Origin: Chitinophagaceae bacterium
Lineage (GTDB): Bacteria; Bacteroidota; Bacteroidia; Chitinophagales; Chitinophagaceae
Length of the DNA stretch: 64,000 nucleotides
Direction: 5' to 3'
NCBI GenBank assembly: GCA_947456805.1
Contig: CANGTN010000006.1
Span: 1 to 64,000 of the forward strand
In this document: piece after piece, positions 54,357-63,860 of the stretch
Layout of the letters: every line of letters starts with the position of its first letter
Position numbering within the stretch: the stretch's first letter is position 1
Program-made: the position numbers and the translations under genes
Notes under the pieces: generated by a model
What the model saw: only the letters and a program-made list of their open reading frames with translations
What the model was told of the DNA's origin: nothing
Databases searched by the model: none

Positions 54357-55409
54357 ATGAAAAAAGTAATTTCAAAAACCATTCTCTCAGCCCTGCTACA
54401 TTTATTTCTGTTTATAGCCAACACGTTTATCGCCTATGGTCAGGGCAGCAATCATACCTGTGGTCCAGCCAATATTCACAACCCATTCATAAATTATTGG
54501 CAGGCTACAGACATTGATGGAAATAACTATAAAGCCGTTGTCATAGGCGAGCAGGTATGGTTAGCAGAGAATCTGAAAGTCACCCGCTTTCAAAATGGAG
54601 ATCCTATACCCAACGTGAGCGATTCGGCTACTTGGGCAGGATTAACGGGACCAGCTATGTGTTCGTATAAAAACGATAATGCGTTTGATTGTCCGCGTGG
54701 AAAATTGTACAATTTCTTTACGGCGGCCGATACACGAAATCCCTGCCCTGCAGGGTGGCGTGTTCCCACCATGACAGATCTCTATAAACTTATTTTCTAC
54801 CTTGACCCTAATGCGAACCCTCAGCAACCCGGTAATACACCAAATACGGCGGGCGCCGCATTGAAAAGTACTGGCTTGACGTATTGGCGATCGCCCAATG
54901 CCACCGCCACAAATTTGACCGGTTTTTCAGCCATTCCCAATGGTGGCCGAAATAATGTCGGTGCGTTCTCACTCAGTAGCGATGGATCGGCTAGCTATTG
55001 GTTATCTACGCCGGCAGGCTCCAATATGAATTTGGGATTTTTTCTGGAACTGGCTTTCAGCCAGGGTTATGCTGTTCGAAATGCGTTTTTCTCCAGATAT
55101 GGTGTCTGTATAAGATGCGTGTCGGATAAAACTGTGCTGAACTTAAACATGGGCAACGATTTAATTATTTACCCCAATCCGAATCCTGGTGCATTCAAGC
55201 TTAGATTGCCAACCGGTTTTTCAACTGGCTCGAATGCCGTTTCGATATATGACAGCAAAGGTGCAAGGGTGCATGCGCAAACAAAATCATTTGTCAACAT
55301 GGAAGCCAGTTTCAATCTTCAAAATCTTGCATCGGGTGTATATTTCATTGCCGTTTGGGACAGTAGCAACAAAGAACGCAAGACTGGTAAGATATTAATA
55401 GTTAGATAA
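54357..55409 (+). CDS. FISUMP-domain secreted protein with type 9 secretion signal
   Basis: 350 residues from the ATG at 54357; a TTG directly before it is not used. Signal peptide (LFLFIANTFIAYGQG), then the Fibrobacter succinogenes major paralogous domain (WLAENLKVTRF, NPCPAGWRVPT) and a C-terminal PNPNPGAFKL T9SS sorting tail. It is exported to the surface. Its base composition looks richer in G and C than its neighbours by eye, which may mean transfer. Confidence 0.85.
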   Translation: MKKVISKTILSALLHLFLFIANTFIAYGQGSNHTCGPANIHNPFINYWQATDIDGNNYKAVVIGEQVWLAENLKVTRFQNGDPIPNVSDSATWAGLTGPAMCSYKNDNAFDCPRGKLYNFFTAADTRNPCPAGWRVPTMTDLYKLIFYLDPNANPQQPGNTPNTAGAALKSTGLTYWRSPNATATNLTGFSAIPNGGRNNVGAFSLSSDGSASYWLSTPAGSNMNLGFFLELAFSQGYAVRNAFFSRYGVCIRCVSDKTVLNLNMGNDLIIYPNPNPGAFKLRLPTGFSTGSNAVSIYDSKGARVHAQTKSFVNMEASFNLQNLASGVYFIAVWDSSNKERKTGKILIVR

Positions 55410-55615
55410 ATACATTTGTTTTACTTGAAGAGCAACAGAAAATAAAAATTAATCTTTGATGGGTCTAAAAATCATACTTGCCATGCCAAAATTCGTTAAT
55501 AGTAAAGTCTTGTAATTAGATGCCAGCATACTTTCCCCATTAGTGCAGGTATCCCGCGACTGAAAAAGAGTTCAAAAAATATTGAATGAAAAAAATCAGT
55601 TCAATTAATTATTAC
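55410..55615. other. Intergenic region after the FISUMP gene
   Basis: 206 bp with no frame, repeat or hairpin that I can support. Confidence 0.5.
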
Positions 55616-56398
55616 TTAACTCGCTTTTTGCTTTGCCTTGAAGTTGGCAATAAAATTTTTGCTGTAATCGCTTAAAATTAATTTGCCGCTGACAGCTGCA
55701 CGTTGTAATAACAATTCATCCCAATGTTCGGTGCCTTGCCAAAATATTGATTTCAACTCTTTCATTGCTTCGGGGCTACTTTTTGCAAGCGTATTGGATA
55801 AGCGTACAATGCTTTCATCCATGCCTTCAACAGTTTCGTGCAACTCTGCAAACAATCCTTTTCTTCTTGCCCAGTCTGCCGGTCTGAAATTTCCTGCATC
55901 AATTGCCAGTTGCGAAAATGCACTCAATCCCAACTTTCTTTCTACTGCAGGCCCTACCACAAATGGTCCAATGCCAACTGCTAGTTCACTTAGTTTTATT
56001 TCTGCGCCTTCACATGCTATAGCGTAATCTGCTGCAGCTGCAAGCCCTACGCCACCGCCAATGCACTTTCCGTGCACACGTGCAATGATTAATTGCGGCA
56101 CTTTGCGCATGGCATTAATTACCTGTGCAAATCCACTAAAAAACTGAAGTCCATCGGTTTCATTTGTAATAGCTGCGAGTTCATCAAAACTTGCTCCGCT
56201 GCAAAAAATTTTTTCTCCGGCACTTTTTAAAATAATCACTTTGGTTGCTGTATTCAAACCTTCAGCATGAATATCTTTTGCCAGCGTATGTAATATTTTA
56301 CCTGGCAATGAATTGCTCTGTGGATGATAAAACTCTATCGTTACAATCCCGTGTTCATGCTCTGTTTTTACGTAGCCTTCTTTGATTTGCTCTATCAT
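55616..56398 (-). CDS. Enoyl-CoA hydratase/isomerase family protein
   Basis: 260 residues of the crotonase fold. GASFDELAAI and HGKCIGGGVGLAAAADYAIA hold the oxyanion-hole region; LSELAVGIGPFVVGPAVERKLG follows. Acts on acyl-CoA. It is 14 bp after paaZ, so it probably belongs to phenylacetate or related ring-CoA degradation. Confidence 0.88.
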   Translation of the reverse strand: MIEQIKEGYVKTEHEHGIVTIEFYHPQSNSLPGKILHTLAKDIHAEGLNTATKVIILKSAGEKIFCSGASFDELAAITNETDGLQFFSGFAQVINAMRKVPQLIIARVHGKCIGGGVGLAAAADYAIACEGAEIKLSELAVGIGPFVVGPAVERKLGLSAFSQLAIDAGNFRPADWARRKGLFAELHETVEGMDESIVRLSNTLAKSSPEAMKELKSIFWQGTEHWDELLLQRAAVSGKLILSDYSKNFIANFKAKQKAS

Positions 56399-56412
56399 AA
56401 AAATAATTTATA

Positions 56413-58461
56413 CTATTGATTTTCTTTGTTTCTTACCATGGTTAAAATAGTTGCAATACCAATCAATTCATCGGTATCATCAAACATTTCTACCAACCAT
56501 TTTACAATGCCCTTTGCAATATCTGTTTCTTCTTTTTTCTCCTGACGCATTTTTTCTTTGCAAGTAAATCGGATATACATTTCTGTACCGGGATACACAG
56601 GTTTTGTAAAACGTAATTCATCAATTCCATAATTTAACAACACCGGATTTTTTTCGTAACTGTCTACAAACAAACCCGCAGCAGCACTCATGATAAAATA
56701 TCCGTGTGCTACTTGTCCGGTAAACATTGTATCTGCAAAATCTGTTTCTTTTAAATGGGCATAAAAATGATCGCCACTTAAGTCTGCAAATTTTTCTATG
56801 TCATCGGCTGTTATCAAACGTTTGGGCGTTAGCAACTGATCGCCAATATTCAATTCTTCAAAATATTTTGTAAACGGATGAATGCCGTTATCATTGCCTT
56901 TTGCCCCCGGCTGATATACATTGCTGATTGCTGTAATCATACTAGGACTACCTTGAATAGCCACTCGTTGCATGTAATGTTTTACACCTCTCATTCCGCC
57001 CATTTCTTCGCCGCCACCCGCTCTTCCAGGTCCGCCATGGACCAATAATGGCAAAGGACTTCCGTGTCCAGTACTTTCTTTTGCACATTCATTATTCAAT
57101 ACTAAAATTCTTCCATGATAAGCTCCTGCACCCAATACATATTGTTGTGCATATTTGGGAGATGCAGTAACAATGCTGCTTACTAGTGAACCTTTGCCCA
57201 TTTTAGAAAGTGCAATAGCTTCATCAATAGACTGGTAAGGCATTAATGTGCTTACCGGACCAAAGGCTTCTACTTCATGTACTTCTTTTGCAGCAAAAGG
57301 ATGTTGATTTAATAATAAAATTGGTGAAATAAAAGCTCCTTTGTTGGCATCTGCATCTATCAATTCCACACTATCCAAACTACCATAAATAATTTGTGAA
57401 GATGCCAATAATTTTTGTACTTGGGCTTTTACTTCTTGTCTTTGTGTTTCACCTGCTAAACTACCCATTCGTACTTTTTCGTTTAACGGATTGCCAATAG
57501 TCGTTTGCCCCAAAGCCTTTCCTAGCCCTATTTGTACGTCTTCAAGTTTATTTTCGGGTACAAATATTCTCCGAATAGCTGTACATTTTTGACCACACTT
57601 GGTTGTCATTTCTTTTCTTACTTCTTTTATAAAAATATCCCACTCCGGCATTTCAGGCGTTACATCTTCACCCAAAATAATACAGTTTAAAGAATCTGCC
57701 TCCATGGTAAATGGTACATTTTCTTCGAGAATTTTTTTTCCGCTTTTAAGTTGTAAACCCGTTGATGCAGAGCCGGTAAATGTTACTACGTCCTGACTTG
57801 TTACATAATTTAATAAATCGCCTGCACTGCCACACAACAATTGCAATGAACCTTTTGGTAAAATGTTGCTGTCAATTATTTTTTTTACAACAGCCTCAGT
57901 TAGATAAGAAGTAACTGTTGCAGGTTTTACAACAGCAGGGACTCCGGCTAAAATATTGACTGCAATTTTTTCCAGCATACCCCAAACAGGAAAATTAAAA
58001 GCATTGATGTGTATGGCTACACCTTCCTTGGGCACCAATAAATGATGACCCATAAAGCTGTTTAATTTGCCTAATGCGTGATGTTCGCCATCTAAGCAAT
58101 AAGGCGTATCTGCAAATTTTCTGCGAAGTGATGCATAAGAAAAAAGATTGCCAATACCACCTTCAATATCAACCCAGCTATCAGCTTTGGTTGCACCTGT
58201 TTGATAGCTGATTGCATAAAATTCTGGAAGATGATTTCTCAAATGCAATGCCAGTGCTTTTAACAACAAACCTCTTTCTGTAAAAGTCATTTGTCGCAAT
58301 GCATTGCCCTTGCTTCTTCCATAATTTAATACATCTGCAAAGTTGATGCCTTGAGTGCTTGCGGTAGCAATTGGATTTCTGTTTACTGCATTGTACAATA
58401 ATTGACCATCGCCATCTCCGGTAATCCACGAGCCTAAAATATAATTCTGTAATTGTTGCAT
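56413..58461 (-). CDS. paaZ: PaaZ: oxepin-CoA hydrolase / semialdehyde dehydrogenase fusion
   Basis: 682 residues. N-terminal aldehyde dehydrogenase domain (FTGSASTGLQL, Cys in CGQKCTAIRR) and a C-terminal MaoC-like hydratase domain (ITADDIEKFADLSGDHFYAH). Together they open the oxepin ring and oxidise the semialdehyde in aerobic phenylacetate degradation. Only this gene and the hydratase of the paa route are seen here. A TAGCTTTG box (58512-58505) lies about 45 bp before the start. Confidence 0.95.
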   Translation of the reverse strand: MQQLQNYILGSWITGDGDGQLLYNAVNRNPIATASTQGINFADVLNYGRSKGNALRQMTFTERGLLLKALALHLRNHLPEFYAISYQTGATKADSWVDIEGGIGNLFSYASLRRKFADTPYCLDGEHHALGKLNSFMGHHLLVPKEGVAIHINAFNFPVWGMLEKIAVNILAGVPAVVKPATVTSYLTEAVVKKIIDSNILPKGSLQLLCGSAGDLLNYVTSQDVVTFTGSASTGLQLKSGKKILEENVPFTMEADSLNCIILGEDVTPEMPEWDIFIKEVRKEMTTKCGQKCTAIRRIFVPENKLEDVQIGLGKALGQTTIGNPLNEKVRMGSLAGETQRQEVKAQVQKLLASSQIIYGSLDSVELIDADANKGAFISPILLLNQHPFAAKEVHEVEAFGPVSTLMPYQSIDEAIALSKMGKGSLVSSIVTASPKYAQQYVLGAGAYHGRILVLNNECAKESTGHGSPLPLLVHGGPGRAGGGEEMGGMRGVKHYMQRVAIQGSPSMITAISNVYQPGAKGNDNGIHPFTKYFEELNIGDQLLTPKRLITADDIEKFADLSGDHFYAHLKETDFADTMFTGQVAHGYFIMSAAAGLFVDSYEKNPVLLNYGIDELRFTKPVYPGTEMYIRFTCKEKMRQEKKEETDIAKGIVKWLVEMFDDTDELIGIATILTMVRNKENQ

Positions 58462-58570
58462 AGTAACACTTTAATAGATGTTTGCAAATGAATAAAGAAA
58501 GGAACAAAGCTAATGATTGTTAGGTTGCAAAAGAAAGTATTGGAAGGGTGTTTTCTGCAGTTGGAATAAA

Positions 58571-58600
58571 TAAAAACCCCACTCTTATAAAGTGGGATTA
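58571..58600 (-). terminator. Terminator of adk
   Basis: On the minus strand CCCACT and AGTGGG pair around a 7-nt loop, followed by GTTTTTATTT. Confidence 0.85.
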
Positions 58601-58638
58601 GCAGTTGGTTTTGATTACGGAGTTATCTATGTTGTAAT

Positions 58639-59217
58639 TTAAGACATTCTCTTTTCTATTTCGCTGCAAAGACTTGAAAAGATTTCAGCTATTGTGCCTT
58701 CGCCTTTTACATTAACTACTTTATTAAACTGTTGGTAGTAGTCTGCTACTAGTTTTGTTTTGTTTTCGTATTCTTTAATTCTTGCTCTGATGACCATTTC
58801 ATTAGCATCATCACTTCTGCCACTTTTCAAACCTCTGTTCAATAATCTTTTTACAAGTTCTTCTTCACCAACTTCTAATGCAAGTACCACATGAATTGCT
58901 GTGTTTTTCAGTTCTAGTAATTTATCCAAAGCCTTACTTTGAGCTGCTGTTCTTGGAAAACCATCGAACAGAAAACCAGCAACACCTGGATTTTCATCTA
59001 ATGCACTACTAATCATGCCAATCACTACCTCATCGGGCACTAATTGACCTTTATCCATAAAATTTTTGGCTTCTAAACCCAATGGTGTTTTAGCATTAAT
59101 TTCACTTCTCAATAAATCACCAGTGCTGAGGTGTTTTAGATGAAATTTCAAAATTAATTCCTCACTTTGCGTTCCTTTGCCGCTTCCCGGAGGACCGAAT
59201 AAAATAATATTAAACAT
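58639..59217 (-). CDS. adk: Adenylate kinase
   Basis: 192 residues from the Met at 59217. The P-loop GPPGSGKGT is at residues 8-16, DGFPRT and the LID follow; the LID is short with no zinc cysteines. It interconverts ATP, AMP and ADP. A TATATTTG box at 59251-59244 overlaps the earlier TTG start of the longer frame, which confirms 59217. Confidence 0.96.
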   Translation of the reverse strand: MFNIILFGPPGSGKGTQSEELILKFHLKHLSTGDLLRSEINAKTPLGLEAKNFMDKGQLVPDEVVIGMISSALDENPGVAGFLFDGFPRTAAQSKALDKLLELKNTAIHVVLALEVGEEELVKRLLNRGLKSGRSDDANEMVIRARIKEYENKTKLVADYYQQFNKVVNVKGEGTIAEIFSSLCSEIEKRMS

Positions 59218-59369
59218 ATTGCTTGCTAACCTTGTATGAAACACAAATATAAGTCAGGATAATTAATATTCCTTTAACACCACAACGAAAACCTATTTGT
59301 TTTTGTATTGTAAAAAGAAAATAGTTTTTCTTTGAAACAACTGATTCCTTTAATTAATAAATTTTCTTC

Positions 59370-59951
59370 ATGAGTGGTTTCAACAATTTTATAAAATATA
59401 CAGCTGTAATGTTGCTATGTACAATTATTGTAACAAGTTGTAATGCCCAAAATAAAACCAATAAAAAAACGACAATGGATGCGATTAAGAAAAAGAATAA
59501 TCCCGTTTATTCTACAACCGATGTTTCTAAAGTAACACTTGCAGAAGAGGAATGGAAAAAAATATTAAGTCCTGAAGTATACGAAGTTGCTCGCCAAAAG
59601 GGGACAGAAAGACCATGGAGCAGTAAGTTTGAAAGTTTCAAAGAAGTTGGTACTTACTATTGCGCAGCTTGTGGTAATGCATTATTTAAAAGCAATACAA
59701 AATTTGAAAGTGGGTGTGGTTGGCCGAGTTTTTATGAACCAATCAGCAAATCTGCAATTATTTATACGCCAGACAATACACATGGAATGCAACGTACAGA
59801 AGTGCAATGTGGCAGATGCAAAAGCCATTTAGGACATGTGTTTGAAGATGGTCCAAAACCAACAGGATTAAGGTATTGTATCAATGGCGTGGTACTGGAT
59901 TTTGAAAAAGCGCAGGCAGCAGAAAAAAAATATAATGAGAAAAATGATTAA
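59370..59951 (+). CDS. msrB: Peptide-methionine (R)-S-oxide reductase, lipoprotein
   Basis: 193 residues. A lipobox (TSCNAQ) indicates membrane attachment. Zinc cysteines are CAACGNALF and [10 protein letters not shown], and RYCINGVVL holds the catalytic Cys. Repairs oxidised methionine in envelope proteins. Confidence 0.95.
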   Translation: MSGFNNFIKYTAVMLLCTIIVTSCNAQNKTNKKTTMDAIKKKNNPVYSTTDVSKVTLAEEEWKKILSPEVYEVARQKGTERPWSSKFESFKEVGTYYCAACGNALFKSNTKFESGCGWPSFYEPISKSAIIYTPDNTHGMQRTEVQCGRCKSHLGHVFEDGPKPTGLRYCINGVVLDFEKAQAAEKKYNEKND

Positions 59952-60013
59952 GTTATAGGTATAAAATATAGGAAAATAAGTTTATATTAAAGGTGTACAA
60001 ACTTTTTAATTTA

Positions 60014-60790
60014 CTATTCTATTTCTTCCTCTTTTTTGTACAATCCTTTAAATGGTGAGGGCTTATGTTGTTTGTATAAATCAAAACAACGTTCAATATA
60101 GTAGCCAAATTCTAAATCATTCAGTGTAAGCAAAAATTCATAGTCGGGTCTGTATGCAACCATAAAACTATCTAATGATGCCCCCGACAATCCTGTTAGT
60201 TTTATAACAAATAATTTCTTAAACCGATGGTCAATGTAAGCATCTTGTTCTTGCTGCAACAATCTTCTTTGCAATGCCAAAATTTGTCGGTTTCTTTTAA
60301 ACCGAAACATGTTGATAATCTCATTAATATCTAATCCTGCTGTAACTCCAGGCGTTGTATTATAAGTTGGATTGTTGATGATTTGTAAACTTGGTTTTCT
60401 GAAATTAAACACCTTTGCATAGTCGTTTCTGTTTTGAATTGAATCAAAACGATAATACCGATTTCTTACCGTAACCTCGGGCAATTGTGTTGCTTTAATA
60501 TGTAGCATTATATCAAACCCCGAAAGATTTGATATAGTATCTACCGCATACTTCATTGTAGTTTTTCCGATCAAAGAAAACCAGATTGAGTCGTTTTTTT
60601 TTACTGTTAAACTGTATCTTCCTGCAGAGTCGCTAATCGTTCCTCTACCCGATGTACTTAACACAGCAACTGCTTCTAAAGGGCGCCTTGCAGTAATATC
60701 ATAAATTGTTCCACTCACGGTTGTAAACTGTGCAGATGCAGCAGTTGTCAAAAAAATAAAACAGCACAAAGTGGTAAAATATTTTATCAA
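60014..60790 (-). CDS. Carboxypeptidase-regulatory-like domain protein, secreted
   Basis: 258 residues with a TTG start; the only in-frame codon upstream of it before a stop is non-start. Signal peptide (FIFLTTAASAQ), then a beta-sandwich regulatory-like domain (TVSGTIYDITARRPLEAVAV, DSAGRYSLTV) seen in outer-membrane proteins of Bacteroidota. The rest is helical. Function unknown. Confidence 0.75.
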   Translation of the reverse strand: MIKYFTTLCCFIFLTTAASAQFTTVSGTIYDITARRPLEAVAVLSTSGRGTISDSAGRYSLTVKKNDSIWFSLIGKTTMKYAVDTISNLSGFDIMLHIKATQLPEVTVRNRYYRFDSIQNRNDYAKVFNFRKPSLQIINNPTYNTTPGVTAGLDINEIINMFRFKRNRQILALQRRLLQQEQDAYIDHRFKKLFVIKLTGLSGASLDSFMVAYRPDYEFLLTLNDLEFGYYIERCFDLYKQHKPSPFKGLYKKEEEIE

Positions 60791-60917
60791 TTCAGTTGGT
60801 TATGAGGCTGTAATATTAATTAAGGCTAGGCACATTTAGCTCAGTTATAATTTTATTAACTGTTTTTTGAGAAAATTCATTTCTAAAAACCAATAGGATT
60901 TCAAACAAAAGAAAACA

Positions 60918-61970
60918 TTAAATTGGTTTACGGTTTGCATTAATTCCTCTGAACTTGTTTTGATTAACTTGGTTGATAAATTGAATTAGTCCCGGAAAAT
61001 AATGTGGTTGATCGTCCCACATGCTGCAATGACTGCCTGTTGGACAAAATAAATAATGTCCATTTTGTACTTGTGTTGCCATCCATTTCATGTGTTCGGG
61101 ATCCATCGTATCAAAAGCACCGCCGATTGTAAGTGTAGGAACAGTGATTAAATGCAAATCTTTTGTTCTGTCCCATTTGATTAATCTGCCCGCTGTTTTA
61201 AATTCACTCGGGCCTTGCATACTTACATAAATACCTTCGCTTAAATGTTTGAACATTCTGTTCACCGGTTCCGGCCACTCTGGTAATCTGCATAAATGTT
61301 TGGTATAATATTCAGAAAATACCAGTTGCTGATAGGTCGAATCTTTGAATTGTCCTCTTGCTTCATAACTTATCAGAGAATCTACCAAAGATTTTCTCAT
61401 TTGACTTCTTAAAACGCCATTGTATTTTTCATATTCCGGAATGCTCGCCATCATATTAGAAATAATAAGCCCTTTAAGATTACTTTGATATTTAAGTGCA
61501 TATTCCATTGCAAGAATTCCTCCCCAACTATGACCCAATAAATAAAAATTGTTTTTATTTAAACCCAATGCTTTTCTTACTTGTTCCACTTCTTCAACAT
61601 AATGTTCAGTAGTCCAAAGGCTGCTGTCATTGGGTTTGTCGCTGTAATATGATTCCAGTTGATCATATTCAATAATTTCAATTCCTTCTTTTTGAAAAAA
61701 GCTTTCAAAGCATTCAAATGCTTCATGTGTGCCACCCGGACCACCATGTAGTAATAAAATTTTGATGGCAGGGTTGTTGCCAATTCGTTTGGTCCAAACT
61801 TTAAAAGTTCCATTTGGTGTTTGTATTGGAATCATTTTAATACCGCCCGTTTGTATGCCGGTGTCTGTTGAAGCATGAAATTCTTTTACAGATATGGATT
61901 CTGGATTGGGCTTACAACTAAAAAAAAATATTGTTATTATAAATCCGATTATTGTTTTTAAATGTTTCAT
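60918..61970 (-). CDS. Proline-iminopeptidase-like alpha/beta hydrolase lipoprotein
   Basis: 350 residues. Lipobox (FFFSCKP). LLHGGPGGTHE is the oxyanion motif, GHSWGG the nucleophile elbow, GGAFDTMDPEH and GSHCSMWDD the acid and His. Matches the S33 proline iminopeptidase-type family. Substrate uncertain. Confidence 0.9.
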   Translation of the reverse strand: MKHLKTIIGFIITIFFFSCKPNPESISVKEFHASTDTGIQTGGIKMIPIQTPNGTFKVWTKRIGNNPAIKILLLHGGPGGTHEAFECFESFFQKEGIEIIEYDQLESYYSDKPNDSSLWTTEHYVEEVEQVRKALGLNKNNFYLLGHSWGGILAMEYALKYQSNLKGLIISNMMASIPEYEKYNGVLRSQMRKSLVDSLISYEARGQFKDSTYQQLVFSEYYTKHLCRLPEWPEPVNRMFKHLSEGIYVSMQGPSEFKTAGRLIKWDRTKDLHLITVPTLTIGGAFDTMDPEHMKWMATQVQNGHYLFCPTGSHCSMWDDQPHYFPGLIQFINQVNQNKFRGINANRKPI

Positions 61971-62048
61971 AGCAATTTTATTGGTTTAAATTGAAATTAA
62001 GTCGGTTTATAATATTGTCAAGGACTGTTGCCCATTTTTAAATAAAAA

Positions 62049-63815
62049 TTATTGCTTCTTTGCCCAATCATCCATTTTTCGTTCAATAACTTCTAAAGGC
62101 ATACAACCATCCTTTAAAAATGCATCATGAAATTTTGCGATGCTAAATTTAGTGCCTAGTTGTTGTTTGTATTTTTCTCTTAAGGCTTTTATTTTTAATG
62201 CGCCTGTTTTGTAACTCAATGCCTGTGCGGGTATTGCCATATATCTTTCAATTTCGGCAGTAGCTCCTTCTTCACTGATAGCTTCATTTCCCATCATGTA
62301 TTTAATGGCTTCTTCTTTGGTCATTTTACCAGTGTGCATTGCAACATCTACTACCAATCTCACTGCTCTGTGCATTTCGTCGCCCAATGCACCCATATAT
62401 TGAAACGGGTCAGTATAACAACCCAATTCTTTACCCAAACTTTCGCAATACAATGCCCAGCCTTCGCCATAAGCACCATACCAGCTGAATCTTCTAAAAC
62501 CTGGAAGTTGATTGTTTTCTTGTTGCAATGAAATTTGATAATGATGCCCCGGAATTGCTTCATGTAAAAACAAACTTTCCATACCACTTGTAGTATTAAA
62601 TTTTGTTGCATCTAAAATAGGTACATAAAATATTCCCGGACGTTTACCATCTGCACTTCCCTGATTGTATTCTGCACTTGCGCTTGCAGCCCTGAATGCT
62701 TCTGTTTGGCGTATTTCAAAAGGTGTTTTAGGTTTTCTGCCAAACATGTCTTTCAGTTTTGGATCTATCTTTTTTTGAATTGAAGCAAATGCAGCCAACA
62801 CCTCTGCTGGGGTTTTATACGGCATGAATTGCTTATCCGTTTTCATAAATTCAAAGAACATTTTTAAATCGCCATTAAACTTTACCTCCGCTTTTACACG
62901 TTCCATTTCATCACGAATTCTTTTTACTTCTGATAACCCAGTATTGTAAATTTCATCGCTTGATGTATTGGTAGTTGTCCAAAAGCGAACTAAAAATTTA
63001 TAGTATTTATCGCCCTCAGGCAATGCATTAATTCCTGTAGTAGTTCTTGCCTTTGGCAAATATTCATTCTTTAAAAAATCAGCTAATTTTTTGTAAGCAG
63101 GAACAAGTGTTTGGGCAATGAGTTGTTGGTATTGAAGTGCTAATTTGTTTTTATCTGAATCAAAAGGTATTTTATTGATAGGGGCATAAAATAAACTTTT
63201 GGTGGGATCTCCAACAACCATTGCTTCCATTTGCGGAATCATTTTTTGTACCAAAGCTGCCGGTAACACATAGTTTGCTGCAATACCTTTTCTGAAATAC
63301 ACAATAGCGCTATCTGCCCAAGCACCAAAAACACTTGCTCTTGAAAGCCAGTCATTATAATCCTTAATTGTTTTAAAAGGTTGATTGCCATCGCCACTGC
63401 CCAATTGCCCCATTGTTAATGGCAATCCCCAAAACTGTTGAAACGGAATATAATTATCATGAAATGAAAGACCTTCGATACTCATTTCCATTTCACGTTT
63501 GAAAATATCAAAACTAATTTTATCATTGGCGTTCAGGTATTCTCTGTCAAATGATTTAACATAGGCAAGGTACTTGCTGTAAAAGGCTTTTAGCTTATTG
63601 CGATAGCTTTCTGTAAAATCAATGTACATTTTATCGTTTAAAATACTGTCTCCATTTTGTGTGGATTCCAATGGAAATAACTCCAGCCTTTCTTTGTAAT
63701 AATTATTGAATAATGTTGCCAATTCTTTGTTGGCTTCGCCGGTAGGATTGGAGTTGCTGAGCTTACAACTTACGATGCTGCAGATAATACAAAGACCCCA
63801 AAAAAATTGTTTCAT
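62049..63815 (-). CDS. DUF885 lipoprotein, putative metallopeptidase
   Basis: 588 residues from the ATG at 63815; a TTG three codons upstream is not used. Lipobox near CSIVSCKLS. LFLHEAIPGHHYQ contains a zinc-type HExxxxxHH-like motif. The DUF885 family includes such secreted zinc peptidases; substrate is unknown. Confidence 0.88.
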   Translation of the reverse strand: MKQFFWGLCIICSIVSCKLSNSNPTGEANKELATLFNNYYKERLELFPLESTQNGDSILNDKMYIDFTESYRNKLKAFYSKYLAYVKSFDREYLNANDKISFDIFKREMEMSIEGLSFHDNYIPFQQFWGLPLTMGQLGSGDGNQPFKTIKDYNDWLSRASVFGAWADSAIVYFRKGIAANYVLPAALVQKMIPQMEAMVVGDPTKSLFYAPINKIPFDSDKNKLALQYQQLIAQTLVPAYKKLADFLKNEYLPKARTTTGINALPEGDKYYKFLVRFWTTTNTSSDEIYNTGLSEVKRIRDEMERVKAEVKFNGDLKMFFEFMKTDKQFMPYKTPAEVLAAFASIQKKIDPKLKDMFGRKPKTPFEIRQTEAFRAASASAEYNQGSADGKRPGIFYVPILDATKFNTTSGMESLFLHEAIPGHHYQISLQQENNQLPGFRRFSWYGAYGEGWALYCESLGKELGCYTDPFQYMGALGDEMHRAVRLVVDVAMHTGKMTKEEAIKYMMGNEAISEEGATAEIERYMAIPAQALSYKTGALKIKALREKYKQQLGTKFSIAKFHDAFLKDGCMPLEVIERKMDDWAKKQ

Positions 63816-63860
63816 ACAATACAATTGAATATTTAAATAAAGAAATTAAGATGCTGGTTT

